Part shown: piece after piece, positions 16,502-25,691 of the stretch
Numbering within the stretch: the stretch's first letter is position 1
How the letters are laid out: every line of letters begins with the position of its first letter
Source of the DNA: Flavobacterium rhamnosiphilum
GTDB taxonomy: Bacteria; Bacteroidota; Bacteroidia; Flavobacteriales; Flavobacteriaceae
NCBI RefSeq assembly: GCF_004349195.1
Contig: NZ_SMLG01000005.1
Location: 1 to 64,000 of the forward strand
DNA: 64,000 nt
Direction: 5' to 3'
Made by a program: the position numbers and the translations under genes
Notes under the pieces: model-generated
Seen by the model: the letters and a program-made list of their open reading frames with translations, nothing else
Database searches by the model: none
Told to the model about the DNA's origin: nothing

Positions 16502-17620
16502 ATGAAATTTATAGTATCGAGTTCGTACTTATTGAAGCAATTACAAGTTTTAGGTAACGTTATCAACAGCAGTAACACTTTGCCTATTTTAGATAACTTT
16601 TTATTTGATTTAGACCATAATGTGCTAACGGTTTCTGCTTCTGATTTAGAGACAACCATGTCAGCTACTTTAGGAATTGATTCAGAAAGTAAAGGAAGCG
16701 TTGCTGTCCCTGCAAAATTGCTTTTGGAAATCCTTAAAACATTTCCGGAACAGCCATTAACTTTCACGGTTGAAGAAAACAGTACGATTGAAATCAGTTC
16801 TAATTCTGGAAAATATGCTTTGGCTTATGCTCCAGGAGACGAATTTCCAAAATCGGTTAACTTAGACGATCCATCTGTAACACTTGTTCCTGCTGATGTT
16901 TTGGCAACAGCCATAAGCAAAACAATATTTGCTGCCGGAAATGATGATTTACGTCCGGTAATGTCTGGTGTATTCTTCCAGTTTTCGCCACAAGGATTGA
17001 CTTTTGTAGCAACTGATGCGCACAAATTAGTGAAATATGCGCGTACTGACGTAGTGGCTTCTCAAGTGGCTGATTTCATTATGCCAAAGAAACCTTTGAA
17101 CATCTTAAAAAATATTCTTGGTACTTCGGATGCTGAAGTAAAAATTGAATACAACGATTCGAATGCTACTTTTTCTTTTGACAATTACCTTTTAATGTGT
17201 CGTTTAATTGATGGAAAATATCCAAATTACGAAGCGGTAATTCCAAAAGAAAATCCAAATAAATTAATGATTGACCGTTCTCAATTTTTGAGTTCTGTAC
17301 GTCGTGTCGCTATCTTTTCGAATAAAACAACACACCAGATTCGTTTGAAAATCGCTGGTGCTGAATTGAATGTTTCTGCTGAAGATATTGACTATTCCAA
17401 TAAAGCTGAAGAAAGATTAACATGTGATTATCAAGGTGATGATATGCAAATAGGGTATAATTCTCGTTTCTTGACTGAAATGTTGACTAACTTGCAATCG
17501 GATATGATTATGCTTGAAATGTCATTGCCAAACAGAGCCGGAATCCTTACTCCTGTTGATGGATTAGAAGAAGGTGAAACTGTTACCATGCTTGTAATGC
17601 CAGTAATGCTGAACAGTTAA
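16502..17620 (+). CDS. dnaN: DNA polymerase III beta sliding clamp
   Basis: A 372-residue ring-forming processivity clamp with three similar domains. It begins MKFIVSSSYLLKQLQVLGNVI, has the FVATDAHKLVKY segment near 170 and ends LVMPVMLNS, matching the C-terminal M-P-x-R/N/M-L tail of bacterial clamps. It encircles DNA and tethers the replicative polymerase. In this genome it is not next to dnaA, as is usual in Bacteroidota. Flanking genes (gldG, a MutS-like gene) are not functionally linked. A terminator follows. Confidence 0.96.
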   Translation: MKFIVSSSYLLKQLQVLGNVINSSNTLPILDNFLFDLDHNVLTVSASDLETTMSATLGIDSESKGSVAVPAKLLLEILKTFPEQPLTFTVEENSTIEISSNSGKYALAYAPGDEFPKSVNLDDPSVTLVPADVLATAISKTIFAAGNDDLRPVMSGVFFQFSPQGLTFVATDAHKLVKYARTDVVASQVADFIMPKKPLNILKNILGTSDAEVKIEYNDSNATFSFDNYLLMCRLIDGKYPNYEAVIPKENPNKLMIDRSQFLSSVRRVAIFSNKTTHQIRLKIAGAELNVSAEDIDYSNKAEERLTCDYQGDDMQIGYNSRFLTEMLTNLQSDMIMLEMSLPNRAGILTPVDGLEEGETVTMLVMPVMLNS

Positions 17621-17720
17621 CATTATATTTTGAAATTGTTATATTTTGATTTTTAAAATTCAAATATAATACTTACCATTGTATAACAAATACGCTATTA
17701 ACCAAACCATTTTTATATTT

Positions 17721-17756
17721 AAAAAACCGTCTCGATTTATCGGGACGGTTTTTTGC
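17721..17756. terminator. Bidirectional rho-independent terminator
   Basis: AAAAACCGTCTCGAT pairs with ATCGGGACGGTTTTT (one G-U type position), with A and T runs outside. It lies between dnaN and the convergent MutS-like gene. Confidence 0.88.
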
Positions 17757-17776
17757 TTTTATTCCTTTTGTATTTA

Positions 17777-17802
17777 TGAGATTCCTCCTCCGAAATGACA
17801 AC
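17777..17802. repeat. Half-copy of a palindromic intergenic repeat
   Basis: GAGATTCCTCCTCCGAAATG matches one arm of the palindromes at 49769-49838 and 62050-62121, with a short deletion. No opposite arm is present. Confidence 0.45.
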
Positions 17803-17837
17803 TTAACGTTGAAATCTAAGGAATCTAACAATCCAAA

Positions 17838-19610
17838 CTAAATCACACCCATTTTTTTCATCAGGAACGTAGCGCTTCTATTTTTACAAATTCCATCTCG
17901 AAGTTTGTAGTCAAAATGGAGTTCGTCATTGATAATTTCTACTTCAAAACATTTATTAGTCAATATATTTGGATATTCATTCGTTGTCAAGCAAACTTCT
18001 ATATCGTGCGTTGCAATGGCTCCAATTGCTTTTTTACCAATCACTTTTTTAACCACCTCGATTGTTCCGTTGCGTTTATCATCTGAATTGGTTCCTCGTA
18101 ATATTTCGTCTAGCAAGACAAATGCTGGTCTATTTTCCAGTTCGTCCATGATTTGCTTTAAGCGCTTTATTTCTGCAAAGAAATACGATTCACTGTCTGA
18201 CAACGAATCCGATAATCGCATCGAAACCAAAACAGGTAACGGATGCACATTTGCTTGGCTGGCACAAACTGGCGAACCCATTCCTGATAATACCATATTG
18301 ATTCCCAAACTTCTCAAAAAAGTACTTTTTCCTGACATATTGGAACCGGTTAAAATCATAAATGATTGCGGTTGAAAACGCACGTCATTCCCTACTCTAG
18401 TTTTTTCATTTAGTAATGGATGACTTAAATTAGAGAAATCAATTTCAAAATTGGTGTTTAATGTTGGATATGCAAACCCCGGATTATTATAGGAAAGATT
18501 TGCTAAACTATTCAGCATTTCGAATTCACCAATAACTTTCAACCAATCTTCAAGAACCGGCGCATGACTGGCTTTCCAGTTTAAAAGGCTTTTTAAAACA
18601 TGAACATTATATAAAAAAGTTCCATTAAATAAAATAGCAGCCACATAATTACTTATCGAATCCATCTTCGAAAACAATTCGGATAACTCTTTAAGATCTA
18701 CACTCGCTTTTCTATTCTTTAAAACCAATTCACTTTGCAAAGCGTTTAATTTCTCCGATTGAAAAGTTTCATTTTCAATTTTCTGAACCAGTAAACTATA
18801 CTGATTTATAATTTTATCAATATTTTCTGCTTTGGCAATTTCGGTTTGGATTTGCTTGAAAAACTTTCCTAAAATAATTATGTTTCCGATAAAAACATAA
18901 GATAAAAATGACAATATAACAATATTTGAGGTTATAAAATAAGCTAACAAAAGTCCTCCGAAAATAGCTGGAGCAAGATACATCAACACTGACATTACTT
19001 TTGAAAAAGGAGCACTTTTACTATCCTTCCAATTCAATAATACCTGATAAGCTTCTTTAGTATCCTGACCTATTATTGCTAATGCCAGAAATTCCTGACG
19101 CCAATCAAGCTTAACTGCAAGTTCTTGTATTGCCTCTTGATTTTGGGTAATTTCATTATTAGAAAGTGTATGCAACAACTGATTCGCCAACGTCTTTTTT
19201 CCAATAAAAGTTCCTGTTCTATTAAGACTCTGAAACAAAGAATGTTCGCCGAAAATATCTAAATCATAGGCATACGGATGTTGGAAATCATTGAATTCCT
19301 GTCCGTTTTCGAAAGGGATTTTGTTTCTTTCGAGATAGGAAATTTCATTTTCATTAATATTCAAAAGCGCTTTATTGACTTGCTTCTGGAAAAGTAATTT
19401 AGTGTGAATACGCATCAAGAACACAAACAATCCAAAAAGAAGCACTGACAAAACAATAAAAACAATTTCGCTGTTTTTGATGTAATAATACAGGGATACC
19501 AAAAAAAATACAATAGCCAGCAATCTTAAGATGCTTATACTATTGTACTTTTTATTAATCCCATTTAATACTGCTGAAAACCCTTCTTTTTTTGCTTTGT
19601 ATATTTCCAT
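17838..19610 (-). CDS. Membrane-anchored MutS-family ATPase
   Basis: A 590-residue MutS relative. The C-terminal ABC-type ATPase has Walker A GSNMSGKSTFLRSLG (about 420-434), the signature-region ESYFFAEIKRLKQ and Walker B FVLLDEILRGTNSDD (about 498-512), ending with the helix-turn-helix region of MutS. The mismatch-recognition domains I and II of MutS1 are absent. Instead residues ~28-72 form two membrane helices (LRLLAIVFFLVSLYYYI and IVFIVLSVLLFGLFVFLM), and two more hydrophobic stretches follow near 205-245. The family is common in Bacteroidota and often labelled DNA mismatch repair protein, but the membrane anchoring makes a role in classical repair doubtful. Confidence 0.85.
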   Translation of the reverse strand: MEIYKAKKEGFSAVLNGINKKYNSISILRLLAIVFFLVSLYYYIKNSEIVFIVLSVLLFGLFVFLMRIHTKLLFQKQVNKALLNINENEISYLERNKIPFENGQEFNDFQHPYAYDLDIFGEHSLFQSLNRTGTFIGKKTLANQLLHTLSNNEITQNQEAIQELAVKLDWRQEFLALAIIGQDTKEAYQVLLNWKDSKSAPFSKVMSVLMYLAPAIFGGLLLAYFITSNIVILSFLSYVFIGNIIILGKFFKQIQTEIAKAENIDKIINQYSLLVQKIENETFQSEKLNALQSELVLKNRKASVDLKELSELFSKMDSISNYVAAILFNGTFLYNVHVLKSLLNWKASHAPVLEDWLKVIGEFEMLNSLANLSYNNPGFAYPTLNTNFEIDFSNLSHPLLNEKTRVGNDVRFQPQSFMILTGSNMSGKSTFLRSLGINMVLSGMGSPVCASQANVHPLPVLVSMRLSDSLSDSESYFFAEIKRLKQIMDELENRPAFVLLDEILRGTNSDDKRNGTIEVVKKVIGKKAIGAIATHDIEVCLTTNEYPNILTNKCFEVEIINDELHFDYKLRDGICKNRSATFLMKKMGVI

Positions 19611-19674
19611 AATTCATTTGAATGAAAGACAAATATAGCAAATTAGATTTCGGGGGAAAGCCAAATTTAACACG

Positions 19675-20508
19675 TTAATCAATATGAATCGCTAAAATTG
19701 GAATATCAAAGTTAACCGCTATTTTTTTGGTCAAACTAGGATTAAAAATTCCTTCAAAAAAACCTCTTTTATAGGTAAGCATTGTCAAAATATCAATGTC
19801 TTTATACATAATAAAGTCTAAAATGGTTTCTTTCACTTCATTACAGCTAATAACAAAAAACTCAATGGGCTCCTGCATGAATTCCTCTTCCCAACTAGCT
19901 ATTGTATCTTTGGAAACATCAGATTCATTGGTTTTGACATAAAGACATTTCACTTTGGCTTTTGTTTTTTTAGCAATCTCCAAAACCATTTTCAACGCTT
20001 TTTTATCTTTAGGTCTAAAACGGGTTGTAAAACCAATGGTCTCAATTTTTTTAAATTTTGCTTCAGCAGGAACACATAACATCGGGACTTCAATTCCAGA
20101 GATTACAGCTCCTGTATTTGTACCTACGAAAAAAGCATCCCAACCAGTGGCGCCTGATGTTCCCATTATTACAAAATCTATTTTATCTTCTTTAATCGAT
20201 CTTTTGATATTAAAAAGCAAATCTCCATCCATAAGCCTGTGCGTCATTTTTATTTTATCCAAATGACGTTCTTCAGCTATGGCGCGTAATTTTGGGATTT
20301 CATCCTTAAACATATCAAATTGAGACAACTCTAATGAATCATAAATGACGGCATAATTTTCTGGGAAAAACTGGTTGTCATATATAGGCAATTCAAATGT
20401 GTGCAATAAAACGAGTTCACCCTGAACTATTTTTGCAAATTCTAAAGCATGAACAAAAGCATTTGTGGCCACCTCAGAAAAATCTGTCGGGAAAAGAATC
20501 TTTTTCAT
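19675..20508 (-). CDS. Universal stress protein, tandem Usp domains
   Basis: A 277-residue cytosolic protein made of two Usp (UspA) domains, about 1-145 and 146-277. The first starts KKILFPTDFSEVATNAFVHAL and contains the nucleotide-binding-type loop MGTSGATGWDAFFVGTNTGAV (G-x2-G-x9-G-S/T pattern). The second domain is degenerate at this loop, with TMLTYKRGFFEGIFNPSLTKKIA. Such proteins respond to starvation and other stress in many bacteria; the exact role is unknown. A related gene lies just upstream on the same strand, 152 bases away. Confidence 0.88.
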   Translation of the reverse strand: MKKILFPTDFSEVATNAFVHALEFAKIVQGELVLLHTFELPIYDNQFFPENYAVIYDSLELSQFDMFKDEIPKLRAIAEERHLDKIKMTHRLMDGDLLFNIKRSIKEDKIDFVIMGTSGATGWDAFFVGTNTGAVISGIEVPMLCVPAEAKFKKIETIGFTTRFRPKDKKALKMVLEIAKKTKAKVKCLYVKTNESDVSKDTIASWEEEFMQEPIEFFVISCNEVKETILDFIMYKDIDILTMLTYKRGFFEGIFNPSLTKKIAVNFDIPILAIHID

Positions 20509-20660
20509 TTTATTAAGTATTAAAATGGTTTGTTTATCAAAGTTAATTATAAAAACTTAGGTTAAATATGATTAATATCAGGCAATCTGTTAAAATAGTA
20601 CTCAAATCCAGCCATTACCGTAAATCTTTATAAAATCAAATTATCCAAATCTTAAATGCT

Positions 20661-21491
20661 TTATTCATGAATAGCAAGAATAGGTACGTTCACATGAAAG
20701 GCTAATTTTTTTGAAAGACTAATTTGAAATAATTTTTCAAAGAAATTTTTATGGTATACATGCATTGCAATCATATTGATTTTATATGAATCAACGAAAT
20801 TTAATATTATACCTTCTACATCATCGCCTGAAATGGAATGCAAAGCTATGTTATGGCCTTTACTTAATTCATTCCAATCTTCCATATAGTCATTCTTATT
20901 TTCATGATGTGGCGATTGTACGCGCAAACAATCAATATGTGCCTGAAATACTTTGGCCAAAGCCTTCACTCGCATAAAGGGTTCAATATCTTCGGGTTTA
21001 TATTCTGTAATAAAAAGCAAATTTTTTATGGGTTGGTATTTACAGTGTTCAGGAATGGCCAAAACAATTGCTTTGACATCATTCATTACTTTTGTTGCTA
21101 CCGTACCCAAAAAAGTCTCTTTTAAACTGGTCGCGCCTTTAGTTCCCATTACTATAAAATCAATATTTTCGTGTTTTAGTATTTTTTGTATTTCATCAAT
21201 CAAATTCCCTAAAATTAAAACATGACTTATTTTTACTTTATCCAAATTATTTTCTTCGGCAATATTTCTTAAAATTGGAACTTCATCTTTATAGTTTTCG
21301 AAATTACTTAACTCGGTAACATCATAAATTTCATGTAAGTATTCCGAAACATTAACATAATTGACCTTTGGAAATTGATAAACATGCATTGTAATAATTT
21401 CAGCATCTATCGAATCTGCCAATTTTAATGCGTAAATAAATGCATTTTTGGATGCATCCGAAAAGTCGGTTGGAAATAGAATTTTCTTCAT
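20661..21491 (-). CDS. Universal stress protein, tandem Usp domains
   Basis: A 276-residue paralogue of the neighbouring stress protein with the same two-domain plan. It opens KKILFPTDFSDASKNAFIYAL and has the binding loop MGTKGATSLKETFLGTVATKV in domain one. The last residues NVPILAIHE match the end of the neighbour (DIPILAIHID), which indicates local gene duplication. The second domain again lacks the glycine loop. It is divergent from mnmE. Confidence 0.88.
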   Translation of the reverse strand: MKKILFPTDFSDASKNAFIYALKLADSIDAEIITMHVYQFPKVNYVNVSEYLHEIYDVTELSNFENYKDEVPILRNIAEENNLDKVKISHVLILGNLIDEIQKILKHENIDFIVMGTKGATSLKETFLGTVATKVMNDVKAIVLAIPEHCKYQPIKNLLFITEYKPEDIEPFMRVKALAKVFQAHIDCLRVQSPHHENKNDYMEDWNELSKGHNIALHSISGDDVEGIILNFVDSYKINMIAMHVYHKNFFEKLFQISLSKKLAFHVNVPILAIHE

Positions 21492-21620
21492 GACACCTAT
21501 TAATTAATTGTTAGTCAATTCTTTACATAAAATTACAACAAAAAAATAAATTAATTAGGATAAATATCTCATAGTCTTATTTTTAACTGAAAATAAAGTT
21601 AATGGTTTTATAAGGGAATC

Positions 21621-21650
21621 TTGTTGCTTTACAAGTTTTACTTACTTTTG
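21621..21650 (+). promoter_or_regulatory. Predicted mnmE promoter
   Basis: TTG (21621-21623), a 19-base spacer and TACTTTTG (21643-21650) match the Bacteroidota -33/-7 pattern, 20 bases before the chosen ATG. A short leader argues against the TTG start at 21658. Confidence 0.6.
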
Positions 21651-21669
21651 CATAAAATTGAATACAAAT

Positions 21670-23058
21670 ATGATACCTCAAGATTCCATAGTGGCACTGG
21701 CAACTCCTTCGGGGGCCGGAGCAATAGCCGTAATTCGAATTTCCGGCGAAGATGCCATTACTATTGGTAATTCTGTTTTTCGATCCATCAAAAACAAAGA
21801 TTTAACAACGCAAAAAACACATACGTTGCATTTAGGCCATATTGTGGATAATGCCAAAACTTTGGATGAAGTCTTGGTGTCTATTTTTAAAGGACCAAAT
21901 TCCTATACTGGCGAAAATACGATTGAAATTTCCTGTCACGGTTCAACCTATATCCAACAACAAATCATTCAATTATTGCTTCGAAAAGGTTGTCGTATGG
22001 CTGATCCCGGCGAATTTACGTTACGAGCTTTCTTGAACGGAAAACTTGATTTGTCACAAGCGGAAGCCGTTGCCGATTTAATTTCATCCGATAATGAAGC
22101 TTCACACCAAATTGCGATGCAACAAATGCGTGGTGGTTTTTCTAATGAAATAGCCAAATTACGGGAAGAATTATTAAATTTTGCTTCGCTAATCGAACTG
22201 GAATTGGATTTCGCCGAAGAAGATGTGGAATTTGCAGACAGAACGCAATTCCATGAATTATTAAATAGAATTGAGTTTGTCCTAAAACGATTAATCGATT
22301 CGTTTGCGGTGGGTAATGTCATCAAAAACGGAATTCCTGTAGCTATTGTGGGTGAACCCAATGTTGGGAAATCAACGCTTTTGAATGCTTTATTGAATGA
22401 AGAACGTGCTATCGTTTCGGAAATTGCGGGAACAACACGCGATACTATTGAAGACGAATTAGTGATTGGCGGAATCGGTTTTCGATTCATAGACACAGCC
22501 GGAATTCGCGAAACGGAAGATGTGGTGGAAAGCATTGGAATTCGTAAAACTTTTGAAAAAATTGAACAAGCACAGGTTGTCGTTTTTCTTTTTGATAGTT
22601 CCGAATTTAAAGTTTCAGGTTTAAAGTTAAAAGTGGAACTGGAGAAAATCAAAAATCAGTTTCCATTGAAACCGCTTGTAATCATTGGCAATAAAGCCGA
22701 CAAGTTAGAAGAAAATGAAATTGTAAATCTGAAAGCTGAAATTCCAGAAATCTTGCTTATTTCTGCTAAAGAAAAACTGGGTGTTGAAGATTTAAAAAAT
22801 CAATTGCTTACGTTTGTGAATACTGGAGCATTACGAAATAATGAAACAATCGTAACTAATACAAGACATTACGATTCTTTACTGAAAGCATTAGACGAAA
22901 TACAAAAAGTAAAATTTGGACTTGAAACCAACTTGTCAAGCGACTTGATGGCCTTGGATATTAAGGAAGCGTTGTATCATTTTGGGATGATCACAGGTCA
23001 GGTTACCAATGATGAATTGTTGGGGAATATTTTTGCTAACTTCTGCATCGGGAAGTAA
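21670..23058 (+). CDS. mnmE: tRNA modification GTPase MnmE
   Basis: A 462-residue cytosolic GTPase that with MnmG installs the 5-carboxymethylaminomethyl group on U34 of certain tRNAs. The N-terminal formyl-THF-binding domain begins DSIVALATPSGAGAIAVIRISG. The embedded G domain has G1 GEPNVGKSTLLN (about 218-229), the TTRDTIED and DTAGIRE motifs and GNKADK. The C terminus ends FCIGK, with the Cys of the C-I-G-K motif intact. The final 18 bases (23041-23058) serve as attachment site for the adjacent element and recur at 35184. The gene was regenerated at integration and should still be functional. Known SGI1-type islands use the same site. Confidence 0.96.
   Translation: MIPQDSIVALATPSGAGAIAVIRISGEDAITIGNSVFRSIKNKDLTTQKTHTLHLGHIVDNAKTLDEVLVSIFKGPNSYTGENTIEISCHGSTYIQQQIIQLLLRKGCRMADPGEFTLRAFLNGKLDLSQAEAVADLISSDNEASHQIAMQQMRGGFSNEIAKLREELLNFASLIELELDFAEEDVEFADRTQFHELLNRIEFVLKRLIDSFAVGNVIKNGIPVAIVGEPNVGKSTLLNALLNEERAIVSEIAGTTRDTIEDELVIGGIGFRFIDTAGIRETEDVVESIGIRKTFEKIEQAQVVVFLFDSSEFKVSGLKLKVELEKIKNQFPLKPLVIIGNKADKLEENEIVNLKAEIPEILLISAKEKLGVEDLKNQLLTFVNTGALRNNETIVTNTRHYDSLLKALDEIQKVKFGLETNLSSDLMALDIKEALYHFGMITGQVTNDELLGNIFANFCIGK
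23041..23058 (+). repeat. attL-type direct repeat at the mnmE 3' end
   Basis: TTCTGCATCGGGAAGTAA encodes the last five codons and stop of mnmE. It matches 35184-35201 at 17 of 18 positions (C versus T in the codon for Cys, a silent difference). The pair delimits the integrated element. Confidence 0.88.
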
Positions 23059-23322
23059 TCTGCATTATTAAAACATCATATTTCTACGTTCCAAGTGCTA
23101 TAAACAAAGGGATTTCTGCGTGTTGATAGATGACTTTGTTTACCCTTATTTACCCTATTTGTGCTACTAATCGTGTTACTATGTTTTGTGAATCGATATT
23201 TTTTATGACTTTTATGATACCATAGTCCGTAAAGTAGCTTCTATATTGAGTTGTTACTTACAGATAGCGTTTTAGTTGATAAACAAAGGAAAATCATATA
23301 ATAAAAAAGACAGTAAGTAATA
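23059..23322. other. Left end of the element, gene-free
   Basis: No gene is seen. The segment 23140-23185 contains short repeated motifs (TTTACCCTTATTTACCCTA, then GTGCTACTAATCGTGTTACT). TGTTACTAATTA, close to the second motif, recurs in the inverted repeat before the integrase at 26127. These are plausible integrase arm sites; that role is inferred. Confidence 0.4.
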
Positions 23323-23676
23323 ATGAGTCATTTACAAATCAAAAGAAATTGTGTAGTCTGTAAAGAAGAATTTATAGCAAAAAGTAGTAAAGGTATCTAT
23401 TGTTCTATGATATGTTATAAGAGAAATTGGAGGGAATTACAAAAGGAAAATACTCTTGTGATTCCAAAGATAAAAACAATTATAACCAAAGAGGATTTAA
23501 ACTCAAAACATTATCTATCAATCAAAGAAGCAGTTGTATTGTTTGAAATTTCAGAGGTAACTTTGCGTAGGAAAATCAAAGAGAATAATTTGAAATACGT
23601 ATGTTTGAAAAATCGTTTTTTGTTTTTGAAGTCTGATTTAAAGAAAACACTATTTGATATCCATAATGTTTTTTAA
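23323..23676 (+). CDS. Zinc-ribbon plus helix-turn-helix (excisionase-like) protein
   Basis: A 117-residue protein in two parts. Residues 8-31 carry C-V-V-C and C-S-M-I-C pairs, a likely zinc ribbon. Residues ~62-110 form a MerR/HTH_17-type DNA-binding domain: YLSIKEAVVLFEISEVTLRRKI followed by a hydrophobic strand pair ending in FLKSDLKK. Such domains are found in excisionases and small regulators of mobile elements. It is the first gene inside the element and its 3' end overlaps the convergent gene by 27 bases. Confidence 0.7.
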   Translation: MSHLQIKRNCVVCKEEFIAKSSKGIYCSMICYKRNWRELQKENTLVIPKIKTIITKEDLNSKHYLSIKEAVVLFEISEVTLRRKIKENNLKYVCLKNRFLFLKSDLKKTLFDIHNVF

Positions 23677-24024
23677 AAAATCATCTGTAGTTAATTTATT
23701 CTGTTTATATAATTCAAGTGTTTCCCCACATACCCAATCAACAAAATCCCTGATTTTTTCTTTCACTAAAAGTTCACTATGTATGTTAGGGTATTCTAAT
23801 TCGGTAAAACCTTGATAGAAGAAATCTCTATTATAAATATCCTGTTCTGATAATTTCCCTCTTTCATCTGCATTATCTTTAGGATAACCAATAATATCCA
23901 AAACAACACTTAAATTATCAATAACAGTTTCATTGACATCAATTTCATCGTTAATCAATAATTCTGACAATTGAAGATCTTGATAAAATTGAATATACAG
24001 TAAATTCACTAAATGTTCTATCAT
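23650..24024 (-). CDS. Unknown acidic protein of the integrative element
   Basis: A 124-residue, strongly acidic, mostly helical cytosolic protein with no signal peptide or membrane segment. I recognise no family. The start MIEHLVNLLYIQFYQ and the C-terminal WVCGETLELYKQNKLTTDDFLKNIMDI suggest a small helical bundle. It lies 17 bases after the gene at 24042-24440 on the same strand, so the two are probably one transcription unit and may be functional partners. Its end overlaps the convergent zinc-ribbon gene. Confidence 0.6.
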   Translation of the reverse strand: MIEHLVNLLYIQFYQDLQLSELLINDEIDVNETVIDNLSVVLDIIGYPKDNADERGKLSEQDIYNRDFFYQGFTELEYPNIHSELLVKEKIRDFVDWVCGETLELYKQNKLTTDDFLKNIMDIK

Positions 24025-24041
24025 AATTAAACTCTATATTT

Positions 24042-24440
24042 TTACTCTTTAAAATCTTTGTTTGAAATATATTTTTGTTCGTCTTTCCAAAAATCAAAAA
24101 GCTTAACTTTTTCCTCTAAAAAAAAAGTAGTTCTTCCTCTAAAAGTACAATGTTTTCTATATTTTTCTACATATTTAAAAAATCCTGCTGAGGGCAAATA
24201 ATGTTCAGATCCTTTTATTTTTTCCGAACTAAGAACTAACAAAGTCAAACATGGTCTTTCGTTATCAATTTCGAATTTGAGAATCTGCCTTAGTTCATCA
24301 CGGAATTTATCATAATTATCTATATTGGAAAAATCATATTTTAAATCACAATCTATATTAAAATTCTTATAATAGGTTGTCTCTTCTTTTCTTGCCAGTT
24401 CGATAAGATGACTTCTCATTCTTCTTACTTTTATCGTCAT
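24042..24440 (-). CDS. Unknown protein, first gene of a two-gene unit
   Basis: A 132-residue soluble protein, rich in Lys, Phe and Tyr. The segment MRSHLIELARKEETTYY, then FEIDNERPCLTLLVLSSE and GFFKYV, resembles a pattern I remember from a family of unknown function (LIELAR-x-TITY, then E-x-GRPLL-S-x-VV and PG-x-GFF). I treat this as a weak hint only. It is followed by the unknown acidic gene after 17 bases. Placement at the left end of the element is typical of cargo. Confidence 0.55.
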   Translation of the reverse strand: MTIKVRRMRSHLIELARKEETTYYKNFNIDCDLKYDFSNIDNYDKFRDELRQILKFEIDNERPCLTLLVLSSEKIKGSEHYLPSAGFFKYVEKYRKHCTFRGRTTFFLEEKVKLFDFWKDEQKYISNKDFKE

Positions 24441-24665
24441 TTTATCTGTTTTGAATTCTAATTAATTGAAATAACATTCAATTTTCACTATTTAATAAAA
24501 CGTATAATCAATTTACAAATCAAAAATAGCAAAATATACAATACAAAAATTTTAGAGTGTTGAACATTGTTAAAACGATTTTCAGAATAAGACGTTGTAC
24601 TCTATGTTTTCAATGGAAATCAAATTGGAGCATATTTATTCAAGGGTTTATAGTCAATGCACTTA

Positions 24666-25271
24666 CTACACATCTTCATTTGTATCTCCTATCCTTTTTG
24701 TTAAATCCCGTGTTTTCACAATCTTTTGTTTAGTATAATATCCAGAATTATGTTCGTATTTATCTAAAAAACCATATTCATTCAATTGCTTTGTCCAAAT
24801 AGTTATACTCTCTTTACTTGCATTCAACCTATTTGCAGTAGTATCTCTTTTTGAAAAATACTCCTTATCTCCTTTACTCATAGAATTATATTCTCCCCAC
24901 AATAACTTTGCTCCAGTTTGTAAATGAGGATGATTATAAACCTCAAAAGGCAATAAGACTTCTCTTTTATCCTTCAAAGTGATTTCAACATTATCTAATT
25001 TATCCGTTAATCTATAAAATCTTTTATCATCACCATCTTTGACTAAATATTTTTTTTCAATCAACTGTCTTCTACATTTTCCAACAATATTTTGATTTAT
25101 TCCAAATAACTCCCCAATGTATAAATTGGTATATTTGTTATAACCCCTTTTAAAACTCAAAGTGTAATCTAACGATAATATGAGTTTTTCATTAAAAGAC
25201 AACTCCATATTTGACAGTATTTTATGAGGTATCTTTAAAATACTCTTTATCAATTCTTCGTTTTCTTTCAT
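24666..25271 (-). CDS. Winged-helix replication-type DNA-binding protein
   Basis: A 201-residue protein with the N-terminal pattern of phage or plasmid replication initiator wing domains: FNEKLILSLDYTLSFKRGYNKYTNLYIGELFGINQNIVGKCRRQLIEKKYL (about 27-76) is a helix-turn-helix where a recognition helix follows the IxELFGI turn. A second similar module may begin near residue 124 (GAKLLWGEYNSMS, then TTANRLNASKESITIWTKQLNEYGFL). The double winged helix suggests a Rep-like or regulatory role in element maintenance. It is separated from the integrase by a long non-coding stretch. Confidence 0.6.
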   Translation of the reverse strand: MKENEELIKSILKIPHKILSNMELSFNEKLILSLDYTLSFKRGYNKYTNLYIGELFGINQNIVGKCRRQLIEKKYLVKDGDDKRFYRLTDKLDNVEITLKDKREVLLPFEVYNHPHLQTGAKLLWGEYNSMSKGDKEYFSKRDTTANRLNASKESITIWTKQLNEYGFLDKYEHNSGYYTKQKIVKTRDLTKRIGDTNEDV

Positions 25272-25577
25272 ACAATTCTATATTTTCTAATTACTTATTT
25301 TTTACTACTTTTAACTATTTAAATCTAACTACTATTGTTTTATGATAAAAACGCAAACAAATAATCTCTAATTTTACACTTCAATATCATTTATTATACA
25401 CTACAATAATACTAAATTTAATTTACTACTATTATAAATATACATTTCAATACCATCAAATATACCCCTATAGTTATATATATAATTAACAAAAATAATT
25501 ATAAAGATTATATAAAAAGGTAAATTGCAAACAACAAGTAGTTTGTTTTTGTTTTTTCTTCTTTTATACCTTTTAAA

Positions 25578-25650
<73 letters not shown>

Positions 25651-25691
25651 TTGAGAAATATGATTATTCCTTCTCTTTGAAATTTATTACC

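Noticed and set aside
21658..21669. TTG start of mnmE four codons upstream of the ATG
   Set aside because: It would begin only eight bases after the predicted -7 box, probably upstream of or at the transcription start, and relatives begin at the M-I-P-Q-D region.
21969..22652. A 227-codon open frame antisense to mnmE
   Set aside because: Serine/isoleucine-rich shadow of the GTPase gene without any protein features.
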